64,000 nt of DNA from Acidobacteriota bacterium (GCA_021781795.1 JAJXWA010000001.1:248001-312000); one strand, 5' to 3'. Positions 43,907 to 52,923 are shown, counted from the stretch's first letter. Numbers and translations: made by a program. Notes: generated by a model from the letters alone, not told the origin.

Positions 43907-44644
43907 ATGGACAGTGGATACTATGCGGCGATGACCGGCCTGATAGCCCGCACGCAGGCGCTGGATGCAGCGGCGGCGAATCTGGCCAATACGCAGACGC
44001 CAGGGTACCGAGCAGAACGAGAGTTCTTTCGATCGGTGCTTCTGGGGCCGGACGCTGCTGACTCGCAGCTCGGTGAGACGGTAAATCAGTACGGTCTGCT
44101 GGGAGGCGATAACCTCAGCCTGGCGCAGGGCGCCTTGCAGAAGACCGGCAATCCCCTAGACCTTGCGATCGTGGGGCAGGGCTTCTTTCAGATTCAAACG
44201 CAGAACGGGCCGCGCTTTACACGTGATGGCGGCTTTGTGCGATCGCGCCAGGGGCTTCTAGTGACCCGGGCCGGCGAGCCGGTTCTTTCCTCCACAGGCC
44301 AGCCGATTGCGACTCCTCCCGGTGAGATCGAAGTGGGCGCAGATGGCTCCATCTCCGTCGCAGGAGGGCTGGTGGCTACGGTCGGCGTCTTCGAATTTCC
44401 CAAAGGCGCATCGCTGAAGGCGGAAGGAACGAATCGCTATGTCGCGCCCGCGGGAGTCAAGCCACAGCTCGCCAATTCGTATGCCATTCAGCAGGGGTCG
44501 ATCGAAGGCGCGAATGAGGACATCGTGCAGGGAACGATGGACCTCATCATGATGCAGCGACAGGCTGAGATGATGCAGAAGGCGCTTACGGTCTTCCATA
44601 CCGACTTCAACAAATTTGCCACTGAGGATCTGCCGCGCGTCTAA
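43907..44644 (+). CDS. flgF: flagellar basal-body rod protein FlgF
   Basis: 245 residues of the rod/hook family. The N-terminal helix reads SGYYAAMTGLIARTQALDAAAANLANTQTPGYR, with the ANLANxxTPGY motif. The centre has GNPLDLAIVGQGFFQIQ and the C-terminus a long helix with VQGTMDLIMMQRQAEMMQKAL. It is shorter and more divergent than the following FlgG, which suits FlgF. These proteins lack signal peptides and are exported by the flagellar gate. flgB and flgC are not nearby. Confidence 0.9.
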   Translation: MDSGYYAAMTGLIARTQALDAAAANLANTQTPGYRAEREFFRSVLLGPDAADSQLGETVNQYGLLGGDNLSLAQGALQKTGNPLDLAIVGQGFFQIQTQNGPRFTRDGGFVRSRQGLLVTRAGEPVLSSTGQPIATPPGEIEVGADGSISVAGGLVATVGVFEFPKGASLKAEGTNRYVAPAGVKPQLANSYAIQQGSIEGANEDIVQGTMDLIMMQRQAEMMQKALTVFHTDFNKFATEDLPRV

Positions 44645-44680
44645 GCGGCGGCTCCGGCCGGAGGAGCAAGAGGAGAAACG

Positions 44681-45469
44681 ATGATCGAAGCACTGTATAC
44701 AGCCGCCAGCGGCATGAGCGCCCAGCAGATGAATCTCGACACAATCGCCAACAATCTCGCCAATGCCTCGACGACGGGCTTTCGGCAGTTGCGGCTTCAA
44801 TTCCAGGACATGATTTATCAGAACTTTGTTACTCCGGGAGCAGCCCAGAGCCAGTCGACGGTCTCTGCGGGACTGCAGATCGGGCTGGGCACAAAACCGG
44901 CCGCCACCGAGGTAATCAACACTCAGGGCGCGCTGAATGAGACGAACAATCCGCTCGATGTGGCGATTGAGGGCGCTGGATTCTTTCAGATTCAGCGCCC
45001 CGACGGAACCATCGCCTACACGCGCGCCGGGCAGTTTCACCTCAATCAGCAGGGCACCATTGTCACGACGGATGGCGATCCGCTCCTGCCCAACATTACA
45101 GTTCCGCCCAATGCCACTTCGATCACGATCACGCAGTACGGCGTGGTGAATGCAACGCTGCCCGGCCAGCAGAATCCATCGCAGCTTGGGCAGATTCAAC
45201 TGGCGACGTTCCCCAATCCCGGCGGGCTGCAGAGTGTGGGTTCCAATTTGCTGACGGCGACGCTCAGCTCCGGCGATCCGGTGCTGGACAATCCCGGCGG
45301 TCCACAGGGACTCGGGACGCTGCAGCAGAACTATCTTGAGAACTCGAATGTGGATGTGGTCACGGAGTTTGTACAGATGGTGCTGGCGCAGCGCGCCTAC
45401 GAGTCCAACTCGAAGGTCATCAAGGCGGCCGACGATATGTACTCCCAAATTAACAATATGACGCGGTGA
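44681..45469 (+). CDS. flgG: flagellar distal rod protein FlgG
   Basis: 262 residues, standard length. ALYTAASGMSAQQMNLDTIANNLANASTTGFR at the N-terminus, NNPLDVAIEGAGFFQI in the centre, and the ENSNVDVVTEFVQMVLAQRAYESNSKVIKAADDM C-terminal helix are all diagnostic. AGGAG precedes the ATG by about 10 bases. The stop overlaps the next gene (GTGA). Confidence 0.97.
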   Translation: MIEALYTAASGMSAQQMNLDTIANNLANASTTGFRQLRLQFQDMIYQNFVTPGAAQSQSTVSAGLQIGLGTKPAATEVINTQGALNETNNPLDVAIEGAGFFQIQRPDGTIAYTRAGQFHLNQQGTIVTTDGDPLLPNITVPPNATSITITQYGVVNATLPGQQNPSQLGQIQLATFPNPGGLQSVGSNLLTATLSSGDPVLDNPGGPQGLGTLQQNYLENSNVDVVTEFVQMVLAQRAYESNSKVIKAADDMYSQINNMTR

Positions 45470-46014
45470 GAGGCCGGACGATGAGAGGACGGAAATTGCT
45501 GAGGGCCGTGCCCATGAAAGCGGCTGCGGTCGGAGTCCTGCCAGGACTGATTCTCATGGGCATTCCTGCCCCTGCCGCATGTGCAGCCAGCTCGGACGGA
45601 ACTGCTGGCGCACCGACTGTCCCGGCTCGGGCGCTCCGCGAGATTGTGGATCCGGCAGCGGGAATCCGATGGCGGCTGGTGAGGGACCCCATTCATCCTG
45701 CCGGTCCGGGACGTCTTGCTTCAGTTGCTGCGTGGGACGGCGAAGCAACGAATTCCACCGGCGCCCGGCGCCCGGCAGCAGAGGGAGAGATTCCATTGCC
45801 GCCGCTCGCGCGCGTGATTCTTGGCGGAGACCGGATTCTGGTCGAAGAGAGCACGCCGGTCGCAAGCGTACGACTTGCCGGCGTCGCCCTTGGCCCGGCG
45901 TGCACAGGAGATCTGTTTCTCGCGCGACTTGAGGCCGTAGGAAAGACAGTGCGCGTGGTTGCTCTCGGCCGCGGTCATGCTCGCCTTGCCGCTGTCGGCG
46001 AGGTACGCCCATGA
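45466..46014 (+). CDS. flgA: FlgA-like P-ring assembly chaperone
   Basis: 182 residues with an N-terminal signal peptide (about 17-40, ending AACAAS). The last 60 residues (GDLFLARLEAVGKTVRVVALGRGHARL) resemble the SAF-like end of FlgA, which helps FlgI form the P-ring in the periplasm. Similarity is weak and the middle is Pro/Ala-rich, so the name rests partly on position between flgG and flgH. The start is GTG 45466 (overlap with flgG) or ATG 45481. It overlaps flgH by four bases. Confidence 0.7.
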   Translation: MRGRTMRGRKLLRAVPMKAAAVGVLPGLILMGIPAPAACAASSDGTAGAPTVPARALREIVDPAAGIRWRLVRDPIHPAGPGRLASVAAWDGEATNSTGARRPAAEGEIPLPPLARVILGGDRILVEESTPVASVRLAGVALGPACTGDLFLARLEAVGKTVRVVALGRGHARLAAVGEVRP

Positions 46015-46739
46015 GGCCGGCGCAGGTTCTCATTCTGGCGGGAGTAATTTCTGCGGCGGGCGCCTTGCCAGCCCACGGAGGCATACGGATGCTTCATTCC
46101 ACTCCATCCGCTCCCAAGACGACGCCGCCTGAGGCGTCGCTGGAGCGATACATTGCACGTGTGCGCGAGCACCAGGCGGCGCGCGTGATGACCGACGGAT
46201 CGCTCTGGAATGCCGAAGGACAGATGGTGCGTCTTGGAACCGATGTGAAGGCGATGCGTCTGCACGATGTCGTTTCTGTGGTTGTGACCGAAAGCCTGGC
46301 TGCCTCAACGGATGGACAGGTCAAAAACGCGCGCGCTTCCAATGCTTCGTCGAGCCTGACTGCCCTGTTCGGCGCCTTGAAGCCTGCCAACAATCTGCAG
46401 AATCTTCTTGGGCAAAACTCGACATCAGGTCTGACGGCGCAGGGCCAGAGCACAACCAACTCAAGCCTCGTGACCACCTTTGGCGCCGAAGTGGTGGATG
46501 TGCTGCCCAACGGCATGCTGGTGGTGCAGGCGACGCGGCAGCTGACCTTCTCGCAGCAGACGCAACTGATTCGTCTTCGCGGCCTGGTCCGCCCGGAGGA
46601 CGTAAGCGCGCAGAATCAGGTGCTTTCCACTGCGATGACGGACCTGGAACTGGAAGTGACGGGCAAGGGAATTGTGAACGACTCGACGTACCGGCAGAAC
46701 CCGGTCGTGCGTTTTCTTGAGAAGCTGCTGGTCTTCTGA
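46011..46739 (+). CDS. flgH: flagellar L-ring protein FlgH
   Basis: 242 residues. The FlgH core is recognised from SLWNAEGQMVRLGTDVKAMRLHDVVSVVVTE and the C-terminal GLVRPEDVSAQNQVLSTAMTDLELEVTGKGIV. It forms the outer-membrane bushing. The N-terminus (QVLILAGVISAAGALPAHGG) is a signal peptide but contains no Cys, so the lipoprotein anchor usual for FlgH is missing. The ATG overlaps the previous stop. Confidence 0.93.
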   Translation: MRPAQVLILAGVISAAGALPAHGGIRMLHSTPSAPKTTPPEASLERYIARVREHQAARVMTDGSLWNAEGQMVRLGTDVKAMRLHDVVSVVVTESLAASTDGQVKNARASNASSSLTALFGALKPANNLQNLLGQNSTSGLTAQGQSTTNSSLVTTFGAEVVDVLPNGMLVVQATRQLTFSQQTQLIRLRGLVRPEDVSAQNQVLSTAMTDLELEVTGKGIVNDSTYRQNPVVRFLEKLLVF

Positions 46740-46797
46740 GGGGCACTGCAACTTCCTTGCAAACTGAAGCAGGATTTGCCGGAACGGAGGAGAAGGA

Positions 46798-47967
46798 ATG
46801 CCGCAGAACGTTGCATGGATACAGACGCCGAAGCGCTGGGTTGCCTCATGCGCGGCCGCGTTCCTTCTGTTCTGCCCTGCGGTCCATGCGCAGACCTCTC
46901 CTTCGGGGCCGGGCATGCAACTGGCGCGGATTAAGGATGTGGCCAGCATCGAAGGCATCCGCGACAATCAGCTGGTGGGCTATGGCATCGTGGTCGGCCT
47001 GCACGGCACAGGGGACAGCCAGCAGACCGTCTTTCCGGCGCAGACGCTGATCTCCGCTCTGGAGCGGATGGGAGTGACCGTGCCGCAGACAGGTGCCAAC
47101 AGCGCGATGAATATGCAGGTGAAGAACATGGCGGCGGCATTCGTGGTGGCGACCCTTCCGCCGTTCAGTCGCTCCGGATACAAACTCGATGTCACCGTCT
47201 CGTCGGCGGGTGATGCGCGTTCGCTCGAGGGGGGAATCCTTCTCATGACGCCGCTGTATGGGCCGGATGGCCAGATCTACGCGCAGGCGCAGGGCGCGCT
47301 GGTGCTGGGCGGGTATATGGTGGCGGCGCAGGGGAATGCGCGGCAGGTGAATCATCCCACCACGGCGCGGATTCCGAATGGCGCGCTGGTCGAGCGCGAG
47401 GTTCCATTCGAGCTGAAGCAACTGCAGCGGGTCAGCGTGCTTCTGCATGACGCCGACTTCCACACCGCCGAGCGCATGGCTGCAGCGATCGATGCATCGC
47501 TCGGAGCTCCTCGCGCGAAGGTGGTGGACAGCCGCAGGGTGGATGTCGCCACGGGGGAGACGGACGATCTGCCGGCCTTGCTGGATAAGGTTGAATCGAC
47601 GGAGGTGCAGGTATTTCCAAGGGCGCGTGTGGTGGTGAATGAGCGCACCGGGACCGTGGTCATCGGAGGAACGGTGCGCCTGCAGCCGGTATCGATTCTG
47701 CACGGCGGTCTTTCAGTCAACGTCATCGCGGAGACGGAGGTTTCGCAGCCGAATGGCTTCTCGCGGGGGACGACGCAGGTGGTGCAGCAGACCACGGTGC
47801 AGGCGCAGGATAAGCCGGTGAACCGAATCGATCTGAAACAGGGCGCCACGGTGGAGGACCTGGTGCAGGAGTTGCAGAGGATTGGCGCCGGAGCCCGGGA
47901 TGTCATCTCGATACTGCAGGCGATGAAGGAAGCCGGCGCGCTCGAAGCTGATCTGGAGGTTCTGTGA
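46798..47967 (+). CDS. flgI: flagellar P-ring protein FlgI
   Basis: 389 residues. A signal peptide of about 35 residues ends AVHAQ. The mature protein starts with the conserved ARIKDVASIEGIRDNQLVGYGIVVGLHGTGDS and continues with NSAMNMQVKNMAAAFVVATLPPF. The C-terminal part has the LVQELQRIGAGARDVISILQAMKEAGAL segment. GGAGGAGAAGG lies just before the ATG. It is complete and forms the peptidoglycan-level bushing. Confidence 0.97.
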   Translation: MPQNVAWIQTPKRWVASCAAAFLLFCPAVHAQTSPSGPGMQLARIKDVASIEGIRDNQLVGYGIVVGLHGTGDSQQTVFPAQTLISALERMGVTVPQTGANSAMNMQVKNMAAAFVVATLPPFSRSGYKLDVTVSSAGDARSLEGGILLMTPLYGPDGQIYAQAQGALVLGGYMVAAQGNARQVNHPTTARIPNGALVEREVPFELKQLQRVSVLLHDADFHTAERMAAAIDASLGAPRAKVVDSRRVDVATGETDDLPALLDKVESTEVQVFPRARVVVNERTGTVVIGGTVRLQPVSILHGGLSVNVIAETEVSQPNGFSRGTTQVVQQTTVQAQDKPVNRIDLKQGATVEDLVQELQRIGAGARDVISILQAMKEAGALEADLEVL

Positions 47968-48257
47968 TGAAGATTCACGAGACGCTGCCTGCGCCCGGTC
48001 CCGCGCTCGCGCAGTCACAGAAGGGCATGCGGCTGGAAAAGGCAGCGCAGGAGTTTGAGGCGCAGATGATGAAGGAGCTGCTGCAGCCGCTTCAGGAGTC
48101 CAGCGGCTGGAACGATGGGGAAGACGAAGGCTCGTCGGGAGCGCTGGGCAGCTTCTCGCTGGAAGCACTGGGCGCCGCGATCAGCAGGAGCGGGGGAATG
48201 GGAATCGCGCGAGAGGTCCTCTCTCATTTTTCCAAAAGCGGAAATGTCGGAGGTTGA
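47967..48257 (+). CDS. flgJ: FlgJ-like rod-binding protein (no muramidase domain)
   Basis: 96 residues matching only the N-terminal rod-binding domain of FlgJ: KAAQEFEAQMMKELLQPLQES, then GSFSLEALGAAISRSGGMGIAREVL. The peptidoglycan hydrolase domain of enterobacterial FlgJ is absent, as in many bacteria; another hydrolase must open the wall. The ATG shares a base with the flgI stop (TGATG). Confidence 0.88.
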   Translation: MKIHETLPAPGPALAQSQKGMRLEKAAQEFEAQMMKELLQPLQESSGWNDGEDEGSSGALGSFSLEALGAAISRSGGMGIAREVLSHFSKSGNVGG

Positions 48258-48312
48258 GGCCGGACTGGGACAACGAAGCATCGCGAAGCGGTCAAACGCC
48301 GTGAAGGATTAT

Positions 48313-48339
48313 TGAAGAGATTGGCAAACCGGCCGATAG
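48313..48339 (+). promoter_or_regulatory. sigma28 (FliA)-type promoter of flgM
   Basis: TGAAGAGA (48313-48320), 11 bp, then GCCGATAG (48332-48339), compared with the TAAAGTTT-N11-GCCGATAA consensus: seven of eight in the -10, the core of the -35, and exact spacing. It lies 22 bp upstream of the flgM ATG, with the ribosome-binding site AAGGAGA between them. Confidence 0.7.
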
Positions 48340-48360
48340 TAAGACTAAGGAGAGATACGC

Positions 48361-48669
48361 ATGGAAGTGCGCAACAACCTGGACGGATTGCAGACGCTCC
48401 TTGGAGTCGGGGGAGCGAAGCCAACGGCAGGCTCTGCATCGGGAAGCCAGTCTGCGAAGACGGAGACGCCGCTGGCGGGAGATGTCGCGACGCTCAGCAG
48501 CGTGGGCGCGCAGATGCAGCAGGCCGGCCTGCAGTCCGACGTTCGCATGGAGACCGTGACTCGGGTGCAGGCCGCGCTAGCCTCCGGCACATATAACGTT
48601 TCATCTGCTGCAGTGGCGGGGAAGGTGATGGATTCCATGCTGCAAGGCGGAGTGAAGAGCGGCTCGTGA
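48361..48669 (+). CDS. flgM: anti-sigma28 factor FlgM
   Basis: 102 residues, low-complexity N-terminal half (Gly/Ala/Ser) as expected for the disordered export part. The C-terminal FlgM signature follows: DVRMETVTRVQAALASGTYNVSSAAVAGKVMDSML. It binds FliA until the hook is complete and is then secreted. It has its own sigma28-type promoter and a good AAGGAGA ribosome-binding site. Position before flgN-flgK is standard. Confidence 0.93.
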   Translation: MEVRNNLDGLQTLLGVGGAKPTAGSASGSQSAKTETPLAGDVATLSSVGAQMQQAGLQSDVRMETVTRVQAALASGTYNVSSAAVAGKVMDSMLQGGVKSGS

Positions 48670-48758
48670 CGTGCGCCGCTCCCGGATGCATCCGCGCCGC
48701 AAGGAGAGCGGATGAGGGGGGCGGAGATTGGGTCCACGAGTTCTTGAAAGGGTGAACT

Positions 48759-49148
48759 GTGCCGCAGTTCAGCGGTGGCGAAGGGCAGAGATGGGGAGAC
48801 ATGCCGATGCGGGAAGAAGCTGGCGATGGACAGAGCGACAGTCTGTGCGATGTGATTCGCGAAGCGACGCATTTGCTTGCGTGCCTGGATGCCGAGCGAC
48901 TTGAAGAGCTATCAGCCTCCTGCCGCCTGCTGACAAGGCAGAACGAGCAGGAAAGAACCGCCCTTCCGCGGGAGGATGCTGGGCGCGCGCAGGCGGAACT
49001 GGCCGTGCTTGACCGGCTGCTTGTAGAGACGCAGCAGAATCTGCGAGTGCTGCGGTCCCACGTCGGCGGCTCACAGGCGAGAGGGGATTACGGCCGGTTC
49101 ATCCTGCCGGCATGGATACCAATGGAGGCGGGCCGTGGCGACCATTAA
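48759..49148 (+). CDS. flgN: FlgN-like export chaperone
   Basis: 129 residues, mainly helical, with heptad-like stretches (LLACLDAERLEELSASCRLLTRQNEQE and AELAVLDRLLVETQQNLRVLRSHVGG) as in FlgN chaperones for FlgK and FlgL. Sequence similarity is low, so position between flgM and flgK carries weight. The start is GTG 48759 with AAAGGG upstream; ATG 48801 is an alternative. It overlaps flgK by 14 bp. Confidence 0.72.
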   Translation: MPQFSGGEGQRWGDMPMREEAGDGQSDSLCDVIREATHLLACLDAERLEELSASCRLLTRQNEQERTALPREDAGRAQAELAVLDRLLVETQQNLRVLRSHVGGSQARGDYGRFILPAWIPMEAGRGDH

Positions 49149-50580
49149 TTCGGCGTTAAGTTTGATCTCGGGCGCGCTGAATGCGGATCAGGCGGCGCTC
49201 AGCATTGTGGCGAACAACGTAGCGAATGCGAACACGACTGGCTACACGCGGCAGACAGCCAATTTTCAGGAAAGCGCGCCGGTTGTGATCAACGGTATCG
49301 CCTATGGTTCGGGAGTGACGGAGACAGGTCCAGTCTCTGTGCGCGACAACGTGCTGGAGCAGCGTCTGGCGCAGCAGCAGCAACTCGCTTCCTCGTCCGG
49401 GTCCCGACTAACGGCGCTGAACTCGGTGCAGGCCCTGTTTGCGCCTGCCAGCGGGACATCCTCGGCGGGCAACGTGGGCGCGGATCTCGCGAGCTTATTC
49501 AGTTCCTTTTCTTCCCTCGAAGCGAGTCCGACGGACAATGCGATGCGTCAGCAGGTTCTTTCCAGCGCCAACACGCTGGCCGGGGACATCTCCAATATCG
49601 CCGCCAGCCTTAATTCGCAGCGTTCTGCGCTGGATCAGGAGGCTGTCTCCGCTGCCACCCAGGTGAACACGCTAACCAGTTCGATCGCATCGTTGAATCT
49701 CCAGATTCAATCCGTGGGTGCGCAGGGAAATGCAAGCGCGTTGGAGGATCAGCGGCAGCAGGATCTCAGCCAATTGTCCGCGCTGGTTGGAATCAATCAG
49801 ATTCGCACCGAGAACAACGGCCTTTCTATCACGACCACATCGGGGCAGCTGCTTGTATCGGAGGGTTCGAGTGTTGTTCTCAATACGGGAACTGTGAGCG
49901 GAGTGACGCATTTCTATCTTGGTTCCACGGATGTGACGGCAGGGCTGACGAGCGGGGGAGGCTCACTGGGAGGATATCTGACCGCGCGGGACCAGGATAT
50001 TCCGAGTACGCTGGCATCGCTCGATCAGCTTGCCTACGCTGTTTCCACGCAGGTGAATGCGGCGAATAACTCTGGAACGGCGCTGAATGGGACGCAGGGA
50101 ACGGGAACGAATGCGGCGGGAGTGACAGGCACAGGAGCGACTCCGCTCTACATCTTCAATGAACCGGCTGGGGTTACGGGCAGCGCAGCGGGCATGCGCG
50201 TGATCATGACAGATCCAAGTCAGATTGCCGCTGCGGCGCTGGGCAGCGGCACGGGCGACAACTCAAATGCTGTGCAGATGGCGGGGCTGGCAAATCAGAA
50301 TCTGGTGAGCGGCCAGACGCCCGCGAACTATTATTCGCAGTTTGTTACGCAACTCGGCTCGCTGGTTTCCGGTGTGCAGACGGACAATACCGCGCAAAAT
50401 GCGTCGGTGACACAGCTTCAGACGCAGGTGAGTACGTTATCGAGCGTCAATCTGAATGACGAAGCTTCCTCAATGCAGCAGTTCGAGCGCAGCTATCAGG
50501 CGGCGTCGGAGGTCTTCACGCTGTTGAATACGGTGATTTCGTCCGCGCTGAATCTGGGCGTGCAGACCGCGGTGGCATAG
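49135..50580 (+). CDS. flgK: flagellar hook-associated protein 1 FlgK
   Basis: 481 residues from GTG 49135. N-terminal AALSIVANNVANANTTGYTRQTANF is the rod/hook/HAP motif. The middle is rich in Ser, Thr and Gly. The C-terminus carries SSVNLNDEASSMQQFERSYQAASEVFTLLNTVI, diagnostic for FlgK. It forms the first junction layer between hook and filament. Confidence 0.96.
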   Translation: MATINSALSLISGALNADQAALSIVANNVANANTTGYTRQTANFQESAPVVINGIAYGSGVTETGPVSVRDNVLEQRLAQQQQLASSSGSRLTALNSVQALFAPASGTSSAGNVGADLASLFSSFSSLEASPTDNAMRQQVLSSANTLAGDISNIAASLNSQRSALDQEAVSAATQVNTLTSSIASLNLQIQSVGAQGNASALEDQRQQDLSQLSALVGINQIRTENNGLSITTTSGQLLVSEGSSVVLNTGTVSGVTHFYLGSTDVTAGLTSGGGSLGGYLTARDQDIPSTLASLDQLAYAVSTQVNAANNSGTALNGTQGTGTNAAGVTGTGATPLYIFNEPAGVTGSAAGMRVIMTDPSQIAAAALGSGTGDNSNAVQMAGLANQNLVSGQTPANYYSQFVTQLGSLVSGVQTDNTAQNASVTQLQTQVSTLSSVNLNDEASSMQQFERSYQAASEVFTLLNTVISSALNLGVQTAVA

Positions 50581-50631
50581 GTTCTTGAAGTTCGATCTAG
50601 TAAGACGGCCGGGCTTCAACGGAGGTCTGCC

Positions 50632-51543
50632 TTGGGAGTGAGCATGAGAGTTGACCCATTCTTTGTTTCCAATCTGGCGCAGTCGCTCGACCAGACGCAG
50701 GCGACACAGCAGCAGTTGTCGAGTGAGTTGTCGAGTGGAGTGCGTGTGACTTCGCTTGGGCAGGACCCTGTCGCCTCAGGAGAAGATGCGCTGCTTTTGA
50801 ATCAGATGCAGAAGGATGACTCGTTTACTCAGACCTCCAGCCTGGTGCAGGGGCAGTTGCAGGTGGCTGACAGTGCGCTGGGCAGTGTGGTGAACCAGCT
50901 GACGCAGGCCATCAGTCTGGCGACCGGTGCAAATGGCGGGACGCTCAATGCCAGTCAGTTGCAGGCGGTGTCCGGTCAGCTTTCCGGAATTCGAGATGAG
51001 GTGATGTCGCTCGCGAATACCAGCTACATGGGTCAGTACATCTTCGCGGGTGGGCAGACATCGACCACGCCGTTTAGCCTTTCCAGTACGTCCTCGCCTG
51101 CCACAACGACATACAACGGCGACTCCAATGTGAATCTTCTTCAGACGCCGAATGGCCAGACGATTCAGCTCAATGTTCCGGGGGACCAGATCTTCACCGC
51201 CGGAGGCACGAACGATGTCTTCGCGGCCTTGAACCAACTGGTCTCGGATTTCGCATCCGGGGCCAGCACCCAGACGACCGTGACAGCAACGGCGGCGCTG
51301 AACAGTGCGCTGAACTATGTCTCCCAGAAGCGCGTCACGCTCGATAACTCAATCTCGCGGCTGACGGCCGCAACGGATGCGGTCAGCGCCGAGAAGTTGC
51401 AGTTGACCTCTGCCCAGACCAACCTGATGCAGGCTGACCTGTCGCAGATTTCTACTCAGCTCTCGCTGGCTGAGACGCAGCAGACGGCGATTGAGGATGT
51501 GATCAGTCAGATTGGTTCCGGCAGCCTCTTTCAGAAGCTCTGA
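50632..51543 (+). CDS. flgL: flagellar hook-associated protein 3 FlgL
   Basis: About 303 residues. TTG 50632 has GGAGG six bases upstream; ATG 50644 (MRVDPFFVSNL) is the alternative. N-terminal QQQLSSELSSGVRVTSLGQDPVASGEDALLLNQM and the C-terminal SRLTAATDAVSAEKLQLTSAQTNLMQADLSQISTQLS follow the flagellin/FlgL coiled-coil pattern. YIFAGGQTSTTPF in the middle is typical of FlgL. No flagellin or fliD gene follows in the window. Confidence 0.94.
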   Translation: MGVSMRVDPFFVSNLAQSLDQTQATQQQLSSELSSGVRVTSLGQDPVASGEDALLLNQMQKDDSFTQTSSLVQGQLQVADSALGSVVNQLTQAISLATGANGGTLNASQLQAVSGQLSGIRDEVMSLANTSYMGQYIFAGGQTSTTPFSLSSTSSPATTTYNGDSNVNLLQTPNGQTIQLNVPGDQIFTAGGTNDVFAALNQLVSDFASGASTQTTVTATAALNSALNYVSQKRVTLDNSISRLTAATDAVSAEKLQLTSAQTNLMQADLSQISTQLSLAETQQTAIEDVISQIGSGSLFQKL

Positions 51544-51636
51544 GCACATCTATTTCTGGAGCAGATCCGAGCGATCTGGGCCAGGTGATTTCCTTACAAG
51601 ATATCGCAATCGCTATACTGACGAAGGAGATGCGTA

Positions 51637-51861
51637 GTGCTGGTGCCTTTGCGATTTATCTGGAATGCAACCCGCGGACATCGTCTGATGCCATGGCGAA
51701 GTGAGTATCTTCGCTGGCGCATCGAAACGTATTCCGGTAAGCGTGCCGAGACGCTGAAAGCAGCGGATGTGATGAGCTTTCTGTGGTCCACGCGCTGGGA
51801 GCTGCTGAGTTTTCTGGTCTGGACCGGCTCCATAGATCGGGAGGTAAGGCGGCGTGCGTAA
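51637..51861 (+). CDS. hypothetical 74-residue basic protein
   Basis: Family not recognised. GTG 51637 has AAGGAG eight bases upstream. The protein is rich in Trp and Arg (RFIWNATRGHR, PWRSEYLRWRIETYSGKRAETL, then FLWSTRWELLSFLVWTGSIDREV). It could be a small two-helix soluble protein. It sits where csrA or fliW often follows flgL but resembles neither. It ends 39 bp before the VWFA gene on the same strand. Confidence 0.6.
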   Translation: MLVPLRFIWNATRGHRLMPWRSEYLRWRIETYSGKRAETLKAADVMSFLWSTRWELLSFLVWTGSIDREVRRRA

Positions 51862-51900
51862 GTCCGTGTTTTTCTCATCCTCAGTTGAGATCCGGCGCTC

Positions 51901-52923
51901 ATGAAGATTGCCGGCGGGTGGCTGATCTCAATTTGTCTGTGGATGTTTCCGGCACTCATGGTGAGCCAGAAACTCCCGCCGATAGAGCCACCGCAGCCGA
52001 TGCCCGGCGTAAAGAGCGATGTGCCGGTTCTGCATGTGACTACAAACGAAGTGCTGGTACCGACGCTGGTGGAGAAGCGCGGTGGCGGAATTGTGTACGG
52101 GCTCAAGGCATCGGACTTTCGATTGGAAGATAATGGCGTGCCTCAAAATATTCACGTACAAGAAGAGATGGACACGGCGCCTGTTTCCCTTGTGGTTGCG
52201 GTGCAGGAGGGCGGAGCCAGCGCGCTGGAATTCGACAAGCTCGCCCGCCTCGGGCCGCTTCTTGATGTCTTCCTGAGCGATGCAGGGAGCCACGCGGCGC
52301 TGGTTGGTTTCGATTCCAGGCCCTACCTGATACATGACTTCACGCATTCGACAGAAGATTTGGATGCAGCCCTCAAGAATCTGGAGCCGGGAGATGGTGG
52401 GGCGGCGATTCTGGACACGGTAAGCTACGGGGTTGATTTGCTTGCTGCCGAACCCGAGAGCGACCGGCGCGTCCTGCTACTCGTGAGTGAACGGCGCGAC
52501 CATGGAAGTCGGCACACGCGCCCGGAGCAGTTGATTCGAAAGATCGGCCGATCCGATGTTCTGATATTGAGTATTTCCTTCTCGCCGTCTGGCGCAGAAC
52601 TGATACACGATGTGCAGGACTCGGGCGACGATCGCACGCTGAACATGGTTTCCGCGCTGGTGATGGCGGTAAATGCCTTCAAGAGGAATATCTCAAAGGA
52701 GATTGCGCAGGAGAGCGGAGGCGAGTACACGACCTTCATCAGTGACAAGAAGTTTGAACAACGGGTGGTGGATGCAGCCAAGCACATGCGGAATCGTTAT
52801 CTGATTACGTTCAGCCCAACGGACACCACGCCGGGGCTTCACACCATCCGCGTTCGAACAACGAGCGATATCGGCGCGCGAATTGTTGCTCGCTCCAACT
52901 ACTGGCTACAGGCGGAGCCTTGA
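51901..52923 (+). CDS. secreted VWFA-related domain protein
   Basis: 340 residues. A signal peptide covers about residues 1-22. The mature part begins with the phrase VLHVTTNEVLVPTLVEKRGGG and continues LKASDFRLEDNGVPQNIHV, the beta domain in front of acidobacterial VWFA-related modules (TIGR03436 type). The VWFA strand that normally carries the metal motif D-x-S-x-S reads LVVAVQEGGAS, so metal binding is probably lost. RVLLLVSERRDHGS matches a later VWFA strand. The C-terminal RYLITFSPTDTTPGLHTIRV is the typical family end. It probably binds a partner outside the cytoplasm. Confidence 0.8.
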   Translation: MKIAGGWLISICLWMFPALMVSQKLPPIEPPQPMPGVKSDVPVLHVTTNEVLVPTLVEKRGGGIVYGLKASDFRLEDNGVPQNIHVQEEMDTAPVSLVVAVQEGGASALEFDKLARLGPLLDVFLSDAGSHAALVGFDSRPYLIHDFTHSTEDLDAALKNLEPGDGGAAILDTVSYGVDLLAAEPESDRRVLLLVSERRDHGSRHTRPEQLIRKIGRSDVLILSISFSPSGAELIHDVQDSGDDRTLNMVSALVMAVNAFKRNISKEIAQESGGEYTTFISDKKFEQRVVDAAKHMRNRYLITFSPTDTTPGLHTIRVRTTSDIGARIVARSNYWLQAEP

